NCBI RefSeq assembly: GCF_014524565.1
Contig: NZ_CP060139.1
Location: forward strand, 558,001-622,000
Source: Croceimicrobium hydrocarbonivorans
Lineage (GTDB): Bacteria > Bacteroidota > Bacteroidia > Flavobacteriales > Schleiferiaceae
Reading direction: 5' to 3'
DNA: 64,000 nucleotides
In this document: one piece after another, positions 9,720 through 17,278 of the stretch
Position numbering within the stretch: the first letter of the stretch is position 1
Layout of the letters: each line of letters opens with the position of its first letter
The notes under the pieces: generated by a model
What the model was told of the DNA's origin: nothing
Seen by the model: only the letters and a program-made list of their open reading frames with translations
Database searches by the model: none
Program-made: the position numbers and the translations under genes

Positions 9720-10819
9720 GATTTGGAGCTTTCTATCACTCGACAAACTTCATCGATCATTTTTACTTCCATCCCAAGCCAAAGAGGGAGACTGATCACT
9801 TCCTGCGAGAGTTTTTCGGCAATTTTTAGATAACCTGCTTTAAAGCCAAGTTCACTATAAGCTTTTTGCAAATGTGGAGGAACCGGATAATGGATCTGAG
9901 TTCCTATACCTTTGTCTGCCAACTCTTTTCTTAAAGCATCGCGATTTGAAGCTTTAACCACATATAAGTGATTAACCGAAGTTGATCCTGGAGCGCATTC
10001 AAACAATTCCACTCTTTTCACGTCTTTAAGTCGCTTTTGATATTCAGCTGCCAAAAAGCTTCGTTCTTCGTTCCAAGAATTCAAATGGTTTAATGCTATA
10101 TTCAGATAGGCTGCCTCGAACTCGTCAATGCGATTGTTATAGCCCTTTACTTCATTGTAGTAGCGTTCCGAAGAACCATAATTCCGTAAGCTCTTAACAG
10201 CCTGCGCTAAACTTTCACTATTTGTGGTAATGGCGCCAGCTTCTCCCAGTGCACCCAAATTCTTTGTTGGATAAAAACTGGTAGCATTAATATCCCCAAA
10301 TGATCCGGTTATCCTGCCATTATGAAGCGCTCCTTGAGATTGTGCATTATCCTCTACAACATACAATCCATGTTCTTTGGCAATGGCCATAATGGCGTCC
10401 ATTTCACAAGCCTGACCATACAAATGGACTGGCATAATGGCTTTTGTTTTTGAGGTGATGGCTGCTTTAATCAATTCTGGATTGAGATTCGCAGTTTCGT
10501 AACGAGGCTCCACAAAAACGGGAGTTGCACCTGTAAATGATATTGATAAAACTGAAGCGATATAGGTATTGGAAGGCACAATAACCTCATCCCCCTTCCC
10601 AATACCCAATGCAAGTAAACTTAAATGTAAAGCATCTAATCCACTACTTACACCAATGGCGTGTTGAACTTGATTGAATCGAGCGAAATTCTGTTCGAAT
10701 TCGCTGGTGTTATTGCCTAAAACATACCATTTGCTATCGAAGAATTTCTCGAAAGCTTTGATACTTTCTTCTCGAACATCTTGATTTCTTTTATCGAAAG
10801 AAAAAAATGGAATTTCCAT
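9716..10819 (-). CDS. DegT/DnrJ/EryC1/StrS sugar aminotransferase (FdtB/QdtB-like)
   Basis: A 367-residue PLP enzyme. The motif SFYPTKNLGALGEAGAI holds the Schiff-base Lys186, and VVEDNAQSQGA carries the PLP-binding Asp near residue 157. It lies with RmlA, two 3,4-ketoisomerase-like genes and an acetyltransferase. The expected reaction is therefore amination of dTDP-3-keto-6-deoxyhexose to dTDP-3-amino-3,6-dideoxy-hexose (Fuc3N or Qui3N). It starts 2 bases after the acetyltransferase gene stop. Choice between galacto and gluco product cannot be made from sequence alone. Confidence 0.88.
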   Translation of the reverse strand: MEIPFFSFDKRNQDVREESIKAFEKFFDSKWYVLGNNTSEFEQNFARFNQVQHAIGVSSGLDALHLSLLALGIGKGDEVIVPSNTYIASVLSISFTGATPVFVEPRYETANLNPELIKAAITSKTKAIMPVHLYGQACEMDAIMAIAKEHGLYVVEDNAQSQGALHNGRITGSFGDINATSFYPTKNLGALGEAGAITTNSESLAQAVKSLRNYGSSERYYNEVKGYNNRIDEFEAAYLNIALNHLNSWNEERSFLAAEYQKRLKDVKRVELFECAPGSTSVNHLYVVKASNRDALRKELADKGIGTQIHYPVPPHLQKAYSELGFKAGYLKIAEKLSQEVISLPLWLGMEVKMIDEVCRVIESSKS

Positions 10820-10821
10820 AC

Positions 10822-11370
10822 TTATAGCTTATTCAAAACATTATCGATTACCTTAAACTCCTGCCCTTCTTTGGAACGCCATATAGGGCCTTCCACTTGT
10901 ACTAATTTCTCACCGGATTCGTCAAGCCAGCCCATAACTTTCGCTGGGTTCCCGTAAACAATAGCAAAGGCAGGCACATCCTTCACTACATTAGAGCCCA
11001 TTCCTATCATTGCATAGGCACCAATTTTGGTACCTGCTAAAATGTTTGATCCCGCACCAATCGAACAGCCCTCTTCCAAGATGGTCGGTACGAAAGTCAC
11101 CCGTCTTTTAGATCGAGGCATTAAATCATTGGTAAATACTACCGAGGGACCAATAAATACGTCATTCCCTACACGCAATCCATCCCATAGGTAAACCCCG
11201 CTTTTTACGGTTACTCTATCTCCGAGAATCACATCATTTTCAATAAAGGTATGGCAGTTCACATTGCAATCCTCGCCAATTACAGCTTGTTCAAGGATCA
11301 CGGAAAACTGCCAAATAGTAGTACCTTTTCCTATGTTTTTAGACTGACAGTCTGCAAGAGGATGTATCAA
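10822..11370 (-). CDS. left-handed beta-helix sugar N-acetyltransferase (FdtC/QdtC or WxcM N-domain type)
   Basis: A 182-residue hexapeptide-repeat protein: the imperfect [LIV]-G-x-x repeats run from residue 10 to about 150 (IGKGTTIW, VIGEDCNV, IGAGSNIL, IGMGSNVV), ending in the VYGNPAKVMGW cap. It should acetylate the 3-amino group of the dTDP-sugar made by the adjacent aminotransferase, giving Fuc3NAc or Qui3NAc. The start is a TTG (11368-11370) whose last bases are shared with the upstream TGA stop (TTGA). No ATG is available before the conserved IHPLADCQ segment, so the TTG is probably real. Confidence 0.85.
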   Translation of the reverse strand: MIHPLADCQSKNIGKGTTIWQFSVILEQAVIGEDCNVNCHTFIENDVILGDRVTVKSGVYLWDGLRVGNDVFIGPSVVFTNDLMPRSKRRVTFVPTILEEGCSIGAGSNILAGTKIGAYAMIGMGSNVVKDVPAFAIVYGNPAKVMGWLDESGEKLVQVEGPIWRSKEGQEFKVIDNVLNKL

Positions 11371-11780
11371 CTTCTAAATGCTTTAAATTCATCATAATCT
11401 CGTATATAATCTCCTTCCGAGTAACCATGAGAGGCTAATACAAGACAAATCGAACCTGATGAAAAGTTTATTTCTGAAGCCCAAATTCCGGGCGGTATGT
11501 GCAATCCAAGATCGGGTCGATTTAACATGATTACTCTTTGAATATTTCCATCATCCAATAAAACCTCGAAAGCCCCACTGGCTGCAATTAGAAATTGATG
11601 GCATTCTTTGTGAGCATGAGCTCCGCGCGATTCCCCGCCGGGGATATCGTATAAGTAAAATACTCTTTTAACATCAAAGGGAATCTCAGTGCTGTTATTA
11701 ATCGCACTGATGTGCCCATTTCTATCACCCACTTTGGGTAAATGGATTAACTCACAATCGTATACAGAATTGAAAATCAT
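11367..11780 (-). CDS. dTDP-4-keto-6-deoxyglucose 3,4-ketoisomerase, HxH form (FdtA/QdtA family)
   Basis: A small cupin of 137 residues from the ATG at 11780, which leaves a 1-base gap to the upstream homologue; an upstream start at 11828 would overlap it by 47 bases and is rejected. The core RVFYLYDIPGGESRGAHAHKECHQFL carries the conserved Tyr, the Arg and the two His of the HAH motif used in the 3,4-keto shift. It is the first of two tandem paralogues in left-to-right coordinates, and by motif it is the one likely to be catalytically complete. Product stereochemistry at C4 (FdtA or QdtA type) is not resolved. Confidence 0.85.
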   Translation of the reverse strand: MIFNSVYDCELIHLPKVGDRNGHISAINNSTEIPFDVKRVFYLYDIPGGESRGAHAHKECHQFLIAASGAFEVLLDDGNIQRVIMLNRPDLGLHIPPGIWASEINFSSGSICLVLASHGYSEGDYIRDYDEFKAFRS

Positions 11781-11781
11781 A

Positions 11782-12174
11782 TTAAGCTTTTTTAAATTCT
11801 TCTTTCGATCGGATGTAATCCTCCTCATTGAATTTGCTACTACTCAAATGAAGTCCTAAAGAATTAGTGCTGAAATTCTCCATGTGACGCCATGAATTAG
11901 GAGGTAAATAAAGTCCGTAATAGCTTCGATTGAGATGAAACTTTGTGATTTCTCCCGAACTATTCTCAACGATCACATCAAATGCTCCTGAAAGAGCTAT
12001 TATTATTTCTTGCTGAGATTTATAGGCATGACCACCTCTTTGTCCGCCTCCTGGAACATCATAAGTCCAGAAAACTCTTTCAATTTCGAATGGAAATTGA
12101 TCATTGTTTTGCAAGAAGGTGAGGTTTCCCCTTGGGTCTTGAATCTTAGGGAATTTCAACAATTCGATTTTCAT
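11782..12174 (-). CDS. FdtA/QdtA-family cupin, HAY variant
   Basis: A 130-residue paralogue of the next gene, sharing the frame [26 protein letters not shown]. The second active-site His of the HxH motif is replaced by Tyr (HAY). It begins with an ATGA overlap onto the end of rmlA and is followed after one base by the HAH paralogue. It may be an isomerase with altered specificity, a heteromeric partner, or an inactive subunit. Family membership is clear, function is not. Confidence 0.75.
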   Translation of the reverse strand: MKIELLKFPKIQDPRGNLTFLQNNDQFPFEIERVFWTYDVPGGGQRGGHAYKSQQEIIIALSGAFDVIVENSSGEITKFHLNRSYYGLYLPPNSWRHMENFSTNSLGLHLSSSKFNEEDYIRSKEEFKKA

Positions 12175-13040
12175 AATAAACTTTTTAGGTAGTCCCCATA
12201 AGAGCTTTTACCGAATCCCAGAGCAATCTCTTCAAAATGTTCCGCATTGATATAGCCCAATTTAAAGGCGATCTCTTCTAGACAGGCAATCTTCAAGCTC
12301 GTTCGTTTTTCTACTGCCTTTACAAATTCAGTAGCCTCAGCAAGTGCTTCATGAGTACCTGTATCTAACCAGGCAAAACCTCTGCTCATCTTTTGGAGTC
12401 TTAATACATCTTGAGCCAGGTACTCTTGGTTTACTGAGGTGATTTCCAGTTCCCCTCTTTTGGATGGCTTAATTAGTTTAGCGATTTCTACCACATTATT
12501 TGGGTAGTAATAAAGACCCACCACGGCAAAATTAGATTTAGGCTCATCAGGTTTTTCTTCAATATCCATCACCTTACCCTCTTCGTCGAAGCTAGCCACA
12601 CCATAGCGTTCGGGATCATGGACATAATAACCGAAAATCACGGCTTCTTTATTCTCTTCAACCGACTTAACAGCAGACCTCAATAAAGATTGTAATCCGG
12701 CGCCGTAAAATATATTATCACCCAAGACAAGGCAAACATCATCATCTCCAATAAACTCCTCGCCAATTAAGAAGGCTTGAGCTAATCCATCTGGAGAAGG
12801 CTGCTCCTTATACTCCAGTTTTATTCCCAATTTGGAACCATCGCCCAATAAGCTTTTAAAACTAGGCAGATCTCTGGGAGTCGAAATAATTAAAATCTCG
12901 CGAATACCAGAGAGCATTAATACTGATAAAGGATAATAAATCATCGGTTTGTCGTAAACAGGAAGCAACTGTTTACTTAGTCCTTGTGTGAGCGGATATA
13001 ATCGGGTTCCAGATCCGCCTGCGAGTATAATCCCTTTCAT
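12171..13040 (-). CDS. rmlA: glucose-1-phosphate thymidylyltransferase
   Basis: A 289-residue nucleotidyltransferase with the N-terminal signature [14 protein letters not shown] (residues 5-18) and [19 protein letters not shown] in the sugar-binding domain; this is the normal RmlA/RfbA length. It makes dTDP-glucose from glucose-1-phosphate and dTTP, the entry step for the dTDP-amino-sugar genes that follow. The RmlB dehydratase needed next is not in the window, so it must be supplied from elsewhere. It overlaps the HAY ketoisomerase by 4 bases. Confidence 0.95.
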   Translation of the reverse strand: MKGIILAGGSGTRLYPLTQGLSKQLLPVYDKPMIYYPLSVLMLSGIREILIISTPRDLPSFKSLLGDGSKLGIKLEYKEQPSPDGLAQAFLIGEEFIGDDDVCLVLGDNIFYGAGLQSLLRSAVKSVEENKEAVIFGYYVHDPERYGVASFDEEGKVMDIEEKPDEPKSNFAVVGLYYYPNNVVEIAKLIKPSKRGELEITSVNQEYLAQDVLRLQKMSRGFAWLDTGTHEALAEATEFVKAVEKRTSLKIACLEEIAFKLGYINAEHFEEIALGFGKSSYGDYLKSLL

Positions 13041-13043
13041 GTC

Positions 13044-14060
13044 TTAGTGAATTTTATAATACTTTTTATACCAGCTAACAAAGTTCTCAACCCCTTCTTC
13101 AATAGATGTTACGGGTGAATATCCAACATAAGAACCTAGTTCCGTGGTATCCGCGGAAGTTCTTAATACATCTCCCGGTTGCATTGGAAGATTATTTCGT
13201 TTTGCCGTTTTTCCGGTGGCCTTTTCTATGGCCTTTATAAAGTCGTCCAGGGCTACCGGTTCACCCCTTCCAATATTGTATATCCCATAAGGAATTTCAG
13301 ATTCTGGCTTTTTCTTCACCAAGCTTAATATGCCATCAACGATATCGTCTACATAAGTGAAATCACGACTGAGATCACCATTGTTGTAGACATCGATTGG
13401 CTCATTTGCCAAAATTCTTTTGGTGAATTTAAACAAGGCCATATCGGGTCTGCCAAAAGGACCATAGACCGTGAAAAAGCGAAGTCCGGTAACCGGAAGT
13501 TTATGCACACAGGCATAGCTATGAGCCATAGCCTCGTTTGCTTTTTTAGTGGCAGCATACAAACTAACCTGAGTTTCCGTTTGATCTGTTTCCTTAAAAG
13601 GCACTTCCTTGTTTAGACCATAAACTGAAGAACTACTAGCGTATACCAAATGCTTAACATCATTTTTTACGCAGCTCTCCAGAATGTCGAGGAAGCCCTT
13701 AACATTGGCATCTATATAAGCATGTGGATTTTCGATAGAATAGCGAACACCTGCCTGAGCCGCCAGGTGAATAACATAGTCAAAGCACTCTTTTTCGAAA
13801 AGTTCTTCAATTAGGTAGGCATCTGCCAAATCCATTTGAGAAAATCGAATTCCCTCTACACCTTGAAGCATTCGATTGTACTGTATATTATTGGTCTCGA
13901 TACCCTGTTCGCGCAAACGCGCCAATTTCAGGTCCACACTGTAATAGGTATTTAGATTATCAATACCCACCACATCGAAGCCTTTTTCAGCTAATCTGAG
14001 GGCGGTATGCATGCCGATAAAACCAGCTGAACCAGTGACTAGTACTTTTGCCTTAGTCAT
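13044..14060 (-). CDS. UDP-glucuronate 4-epimerase-like SDR
   Basis: A 338-residue extended SDR. The N-terminus VLVTGSAGFIGMHTALRLAEKG and the following GIDNLNTYYSVDLKLARL are highly characteristic of bacterial UDP-GlcA/GalA 4-epimerases (CapI/LpsL type). SSSSVYG and YAATKKA give the catalytic Ser-Tyr-Lys. It would supply UDP-GalA for an acidic polysaccharide. It overlaps the preceding WbpP-like gene by 8 bases. It lacks the TDE motif of RmlB, so it is not the missing dTDP-glucose dehydratase. Confidence 0.88.
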   Translation of the reverse strand: MTKAKVLVTGSAGFIGMHTALRLAEKGFDVVGIDNLNTYYSVDLKLARLREQGIETNNIQYNRMLQGVEGIRFSQMDLADAYLIEELFEKECFDYVIHLAAQAGVRYSIENPHAYIDANVKGFLDILESCVKNDVKHLVYASSSSVYGLNKEVPFKETDQTETQVSLYAATKKANEAMAHSYACVHKLPVTGLRFFTVYGPFGRPDMALFKFTKRILANEPIDVYNNGDLSRDFTYVDDIVDGILSLVKKKPESEIPYGIYNIGRGEPVALDDFIKAIEKATGKTAKRNNLPMQPGDVLRTSADTTELGSYVGYSPVTSIEEGVENFVSWYKKYYKIH

Positions 14061-15033
14061 TGAAAAAGTTTTCTTTATACCAATTAAAAACCTCTTTTAA
14101 ACCTTCTTCAAAGCGTACTTGAGGTGCATAACCCAAAAGCTCCTCTGCCTTTCCGATATTGGCCTTGCTGTGTTTTACATCCCCTGCTCTTTCAGGGCCA
14201 TGGGTAACAGGAACTTTCTTGCCAGCGATTTCCTCTAGCATTGAAACCATATCGTTAAGACTAATCTGATCTCCGCAGGCACCATTATACACTTGGTTTA
14301 AGGCATCTGGATTTTCAGTGAAGAGGCCTAATTGGTTTAACAAAACAGCATTATCCACATAGGTGAAGTCACGACTGGTTTCTCCGTCACCATTAATGGT
14401 AATCGCTCCATTTTCAATAAAGGCTTTGCAGAAAATTGGAATTACTGCAGCATAAGGATTATCGGGATTCTGCTTAGGGCCGAAAATATTGAAGTACCTA
14501 AATCCAATCCAATTTAGACCGTATGTTTTACCGAATACATCAGCATATTGCTCAATGGCTGCTTTACTTACAGCATAGGGAGAAAGTGGCTTTCCTTCTT
14601 TTCCTTCTACCTTAGGTAAACCGGGGTGATCGCCATAAGTGCTGCTTGAAAAAGCTAATATTATGCGCTCTACTCCTTGTTCTTTGGCAGCATATAACAT
14701 ATTTACCGTACCGCCAACATTAACCTCATTGGTTCGCATTGGGTTTTCAATGCTTCTAGGTACTGAGCCCAATGCCGCTTGATGTGATATTTTATCAATG
14801 CCCTCGCATGCTTTCAAGCAAGTTTGATAATCGGTTATATCACCTTTGATAAACTCAAATTTGGGGTGCTCGGTAAATTCTTGAATATTCTCAAAATATC
14901 CATTGCTCAGGTCATCAAGGACCCGAACCAAAGCTACGCGATCGTCATTGAGAAAGTGCTTTACCAGATTGGAACCAATAAAGCCAGCACCACCGGTAAT
15001 TAATAAATTGATCTTCTTATCCGGGCTCTGCAT
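14053..15033 (-). CDS. UDP-N-acetylglucosamine 4-epimerase (WbpP/TviC-like)
   Basis: A 326-residue extended SDR with GGAGFIGSNLVKHFL at the Rossmann loop, the segment HQAALGSVPRSIENPMRTNEVNVGG, and SPYAVSKAA with the YxxxK pair. HQAALGSVPRS is the hallmark of the WbpP/VipB subgroup that interconverts UDP-GlcNAc and UDP-GalNAc or their uronic acids. The gene next to it encodes a UDP-GalNAc-type dehydrogenase, so the pair should make UDP-GalNAcA. Spacing to that gene is 17 bases. Confidence 0.9.
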   Translation of the reverse strand: MQSPDKKINLLITGGAGFIGSNLVKHFLNDDRVALVRVLDDLSNGYFENIQEFTEHPKFEFIKGDITDYQTCLKACEGIDKISHQAALGSVPRSIENPMRTNEVNVGGTVNMLYAAKEQGVERIILAFSSSTYGDHPGLPKVEGKEGKPLSPYAVSKAAIEQYADVFGKTYGLNWIGFRYFNIFGPKQNPDNPYAAVIPIFCKAFIENGAITINGDGETSRDFTYVDNAVLLNQLGLFTENPDALNQVYNGACGDQISLNDMVSMLEEIAGKKVPVTHGPERAGDVKHSKANIGKAEELLGYAPQVRFEEGLKEVFNWYKENFFND

Positions 15034-15050
15034 ATCTTGTTTTTAAATAA

Positions 15051-16352
15051 TTAAAGACGGGCGTTAACACTCTCTTTTGGAAGAACTCCTTTTACATCAT
15101 AGATGAGGCTGTTCTTCCCAATAATACTTTTTAAATCCAATTCCAGGTATTGCTTATGGGCCACAGCTAATACGCAAGCCTCATACTCACCGGAAATTTC
15201 TGAAATCAAGTTAATACCATATTCTTCTTTCACCTCAGCAGGATCTGCCCAAGGATCGTATACATCTACCTGAATATCGTAAGTGCGTAATTCTCGATAA
15301 ATGTCGATTGCACGAGTATTTCGGATATCAGGACAATCCTCCTTAAAGGTGATCCCTAGCATCAAGATTTTAGCACCCAGTACCTTAAGCTCATTTTGGA
15401 TCATAAGTTTCACGACCTGAGATGCAACATACTGTCCCATACTATCATTCAAGCGGCGACCCGCTAAAATAATTTCTGGATGGTATCCCACTTCCTGTGC
15501 TTTCTGTGCTAAATAATAAGGATCTACTCCAATACAGTGACCACCAACCAGGCCTGGCTTGAAAGGCAAGAAATTCCATTTGGTTCCTGCGGCTTCTAAT
15601 ACCTCGTGGGTATCAATATTCATCAGGTTGAAAATCTTTGCCAGTTCGTTTACAAAGGCAATGTTGATGTCGCGCTGAGAGTTCTCAATTACCTTGGCGG
15701 CCTCTGCTACTTTTAAGCCAGATGCCTTAAAGGTACCAGCGGTAATAATCGACTTATATAAATTATCTACATAATCAGCTACCTCTGGAGTAGAGCCACT
15801 GGTTACTTTTAAGATTTTGGTAACGGTATGGTTTTTATCTCCTGGATTAATTCGCTCAGGCGAGTAACCCACAAAAAAGTCCTCATTGTATTTCAAAGCA
15901 CTGTCGCGCTCCAAAATAGGCACACAGTGGTCTTCAGTTACACCTGGATAAACAGTGGATTCATAAATCACCACGTCTCCTTTGGACAAAACCTTAGCTA
16001 CAGTCTCACTAGACTTGGTTAAGGGAGTTAATACCGGACGATTATGCTCATCCGTTGGAGTAGGCACAGTTACGATGTAGATATTACAATCACTAATGTC
16101 CGCAATTGAATCACTGCAAAGAAGTCCTTTTGAGGAACCATTAAACTCCTCTGAGCTTTTTAAAATAACAGATTGGAGGTCTTCGTCGCTAACTTCCAGC
16201 GTTCTATCAAAACCCTTCGTTAATTCCTCAACTCTCGACTTATTGATGTCAAAACCAACAGTTGGGAATTTTTTAGCAAACTCTACCGCCAATGGCAAAC
16301 CAACGTAGCCTAATCCAATTAAGGCAATTTTTGAATCTTTCAGATCCTTCAT
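15051..16352 (-). CDS. UDP-N-acetyl-D-galactosamine / UDP-GlcNAc 6-dehydrogenase (WbpO/TviB-like)
   Basis: A 433-residue nucleotide-sugar dehydrogenase. [14 protein letters not shown] is the NAD-binding motif, [15 protein letters not shown] and [12 protein letters not shown] mark the amino-sugar (Vi antigen/WbpO) branch, and the catalytic Cys lies in [13 protein letters not shown]. It performs the four-electron oxidation of the C6 hydroxyl to a carboxylate. The first enzyme gene of the operon after the regulator, it probably commits precursors to the acidic glycan. Confidence 0.92.
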   Translation of the reverse strand: MKDLKDSKIALIGLGYVGLPLAVEFAKKFPTVGFDINKSRVEELTKGFDRTLEVSDEDLQSVILKSSEEFNGSSKGLLCSDSIADISDCNIYIVTVPTPTDEHNRPVLTPLTKSSETVAKVLSKGDVVIYESTVYPGVTEDHCVPILERDSALKYNEDFFVGYSPERINPGDKNHTVTKILKVTSGSTPEVADYVDNLYKSIITAGTFKASGLKVAEAAKVIENSQRDINIAFVNELAKIFNLMNIDTHEVLEAAGTKWNFLPFKPGLVGGHCIGVDPYYLAQKAQEVGYHPEIILAGRRLNDSMGQYVASQVVKLMIQNELKVLGAKILMLGITFKEDCPDIRNTRAIDIYRELRTYDIQVDVYDPWADPAEVKEEYGINLISEISGEYEACVLAVAHKQYLELDLKSIIGKNSLIYDVKGVLPKESVNARL

Positions 16353-16363
16353 CTTATTAGTAT

Positions 16364-16891
16364 TTAACTCTCCCAGATCAGCAGATGGCTCTGACGATCC
16401 AGTAATTTTTCAATTTCTACTCTCGTTTTAAAATGTACGTAACGAATCTTACGCTCTATCTGTTTTTCCGCCTTTTCCAATAATGTTAGGAGGTAATCCA
16501 TATTTAGCTCTGAACTCAAAACAAAAAGGTCGATGATACCACTATCCCGACCTTCTGCATAATCCCCTACTAAATAAACCGCTTCTACCTTGCCTAATCG
16601 CTCGGTAATATTATCTACAATTTTATCCAATCCTACATACTTCATCACCAAACCGTGCAGGTTATCAAACAGTGGATGTTTTGGATTAGCGCGATAAACC
16701 TTTTTATTTCCTTCCGTTTCTGAAGAAAGCATACCCGCTTCTTCAAATTTATTTAGCTCCAAACGTATGGCATTGGTGCTTTCCCCAAATTCTTGTTCTA
16801 GGCTTCTTAAATAACCTTTTGACTGAGCATTCAAGAAGAATTTCAGTAATAACTTAATTCGAGTTCGAGAAGAAATGAGCGTTTCGAGCAT
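16364..16891 (-). CDS. winged-helix regulator with degenerate nucleotidyltransferase-like domain
   Basis: Taken from the ATG at 16891 (175 residues, [19 protein letters not shown]); a GTG at 16939 would add 16 untypical residues. Residues 1-75 form an ArsR-like winged helix ([26 protein letters not shown]). Residues 95-175 resemble a nucleotidyltransferase fold, but the usual G-S...S-D-I-D motif reads [14 protein letters not shown], leaving only one of two metal-binding Asp, so catalysis is unlikely. Similar proteins commonly head exopolysaccharide loci in Bacteroidota. It is the first gene of the operon and sits below a 21-bp palindrome, suggesting autoregulation. Confidence 0.8.
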   Translation of the reverse strand: MLETLISSRTRIKLLLKFFLNAQSKGYLRSLEQEFGESTNAIRLELNKFEEAGMLSSETEGNKKVYRANPKHPLFDNLHGLVMKYVGLDKIVDNITERLGKVEAVYLVGDYAEGRDSGIIDLFVLSSELNMDYLLTLLEKAEKQIERKIRYVHFKTRVEIEKLLDRQSHLLIWES

Positions 16892-16947
16892 AGCTATAAT
16901 ACGGCTTCGCCTGGTGAGTCCCACAGAAAATGGCCTCACAATTGAAA

Positions 16948-16968
16948 TTGAGTAGAAATTCTACTCAA
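16948..16968. promoter_or_regulatory. perfect 21-bp palindrome, candidate operator
   Basis: Left arm TTGAGTAGAA and right arm TTCTACTCAA are exact reverse complements around a single central A at 16958. The site lies 57 bases upstream of the regulator ATG and just downstream of a TAnnTTTG element, so it would cover the transcription start of the polysaccharide operon. It has no T-tract and is unlikely to be a terminator. Binding by the winged-helix protein encoded next is an inference. Confidence 0.65.
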
Positions 16969-16972
16969 GAAG

Positions 16973-16980
16973 CAAATATA
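16973..16980 (-). promoter_or_regulatory. Bacteroidota -7 element for polysaccharide operon
   Basis: On the minus strand the sequence reads TATATTTG, an exact TAnnTTTG match. No TTG-type -33 element is visible at the usual distance, so the promoter may be weak or activator-dependent. The predicted start of transcription falls inside the adjacent palindrome. Confidence 0.5.
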
Positions 16981-17035
16981 TAGAGTGCTTAGAAATTAAT
17001 AGGTTCTTTAAAATTAATTTTTTGTTACCCCTAAA

Positions 17036-17060
17036 AAAAGGAGCGCAATGCGCTCCTTTT
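17036..17060 (-). terminator. intrinsic terminator after the small secreted-protein gene
   Basis: An 11-bp perfect stem (AAAAGGAGCGC / GCGCTCCTTTT) with a 3-base loop, followed on the minus strand by a run of T. It separates the two-gene unit at 17.1-19.8 kb from the polysaccharide operon. The A-rich flank on the other side makes it potentially bidirectional. Confidence 0.85.
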
Positions 17061-17083
17061 CAATTTCCTATAAAATGGAATTA

Positions 17084-17266
17084 TCAATTTTCCCTGCTCT
17101 TCGAGTGAACCGCTTTTGCTCCCACCAAAGCTCCGGCTGCAGCCAAAATTGCTAAGCCTGGAATTGGGGTCGGAAAGCTACCTCCCGGAGTAGGTTCTGA
17201 GGGTTGTGCATTAAGGGCCAAAGCTCCCATCACAAAAAAGGCAATAATTACAATTCGCTTTTTCAT
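17084..17266 (-). CDS. small secreted protein with C-terminal Pro-hydrophobic-basic sorting-like tail
   Basis: Sixty residues from the ATG at 17266 (a TTG two codons earlier is less likely). An N-terminal signal peptide (MKKRIVIIAFFVMGALALNAQ) is followed by a short Pro/Gly linker (PSEPTPGGSFPTPIPG), then a hydrophobic segment (LAILAAAGALVGAKAV) and a basic end (HSKSREN). The tripartite tail resembles PEP-CTERM-like and Bacteroidota PID-CTERM-like sorting signals, which in other bacteria are processed by exosortases linked to exopolysaccharide synthesis. No exosortase gene is in the window. It lies 12 bases after the T9SS protein gene and so is probably co-transcribed. The function is unknown. 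Confidence 0.65.
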   Translation of the reverse strand: MKKRIVIIAFFVMGALALNAQPSEPTPGGSFPTPIPGLAILAAAGALVGAKAVHSKSREN

Positions 17267-17278
17267 CTCCAAAATTCT

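Noticed and set aside
13044-14060. Possibility that this SDR is the missing RmlB
   Set aside because: The active-site region reads SSSSVYG, not the TDE motif of dTDP-glucose 4,6-dehydratases, and the N-terminus matches UDP-GlcA 4-epimerases.
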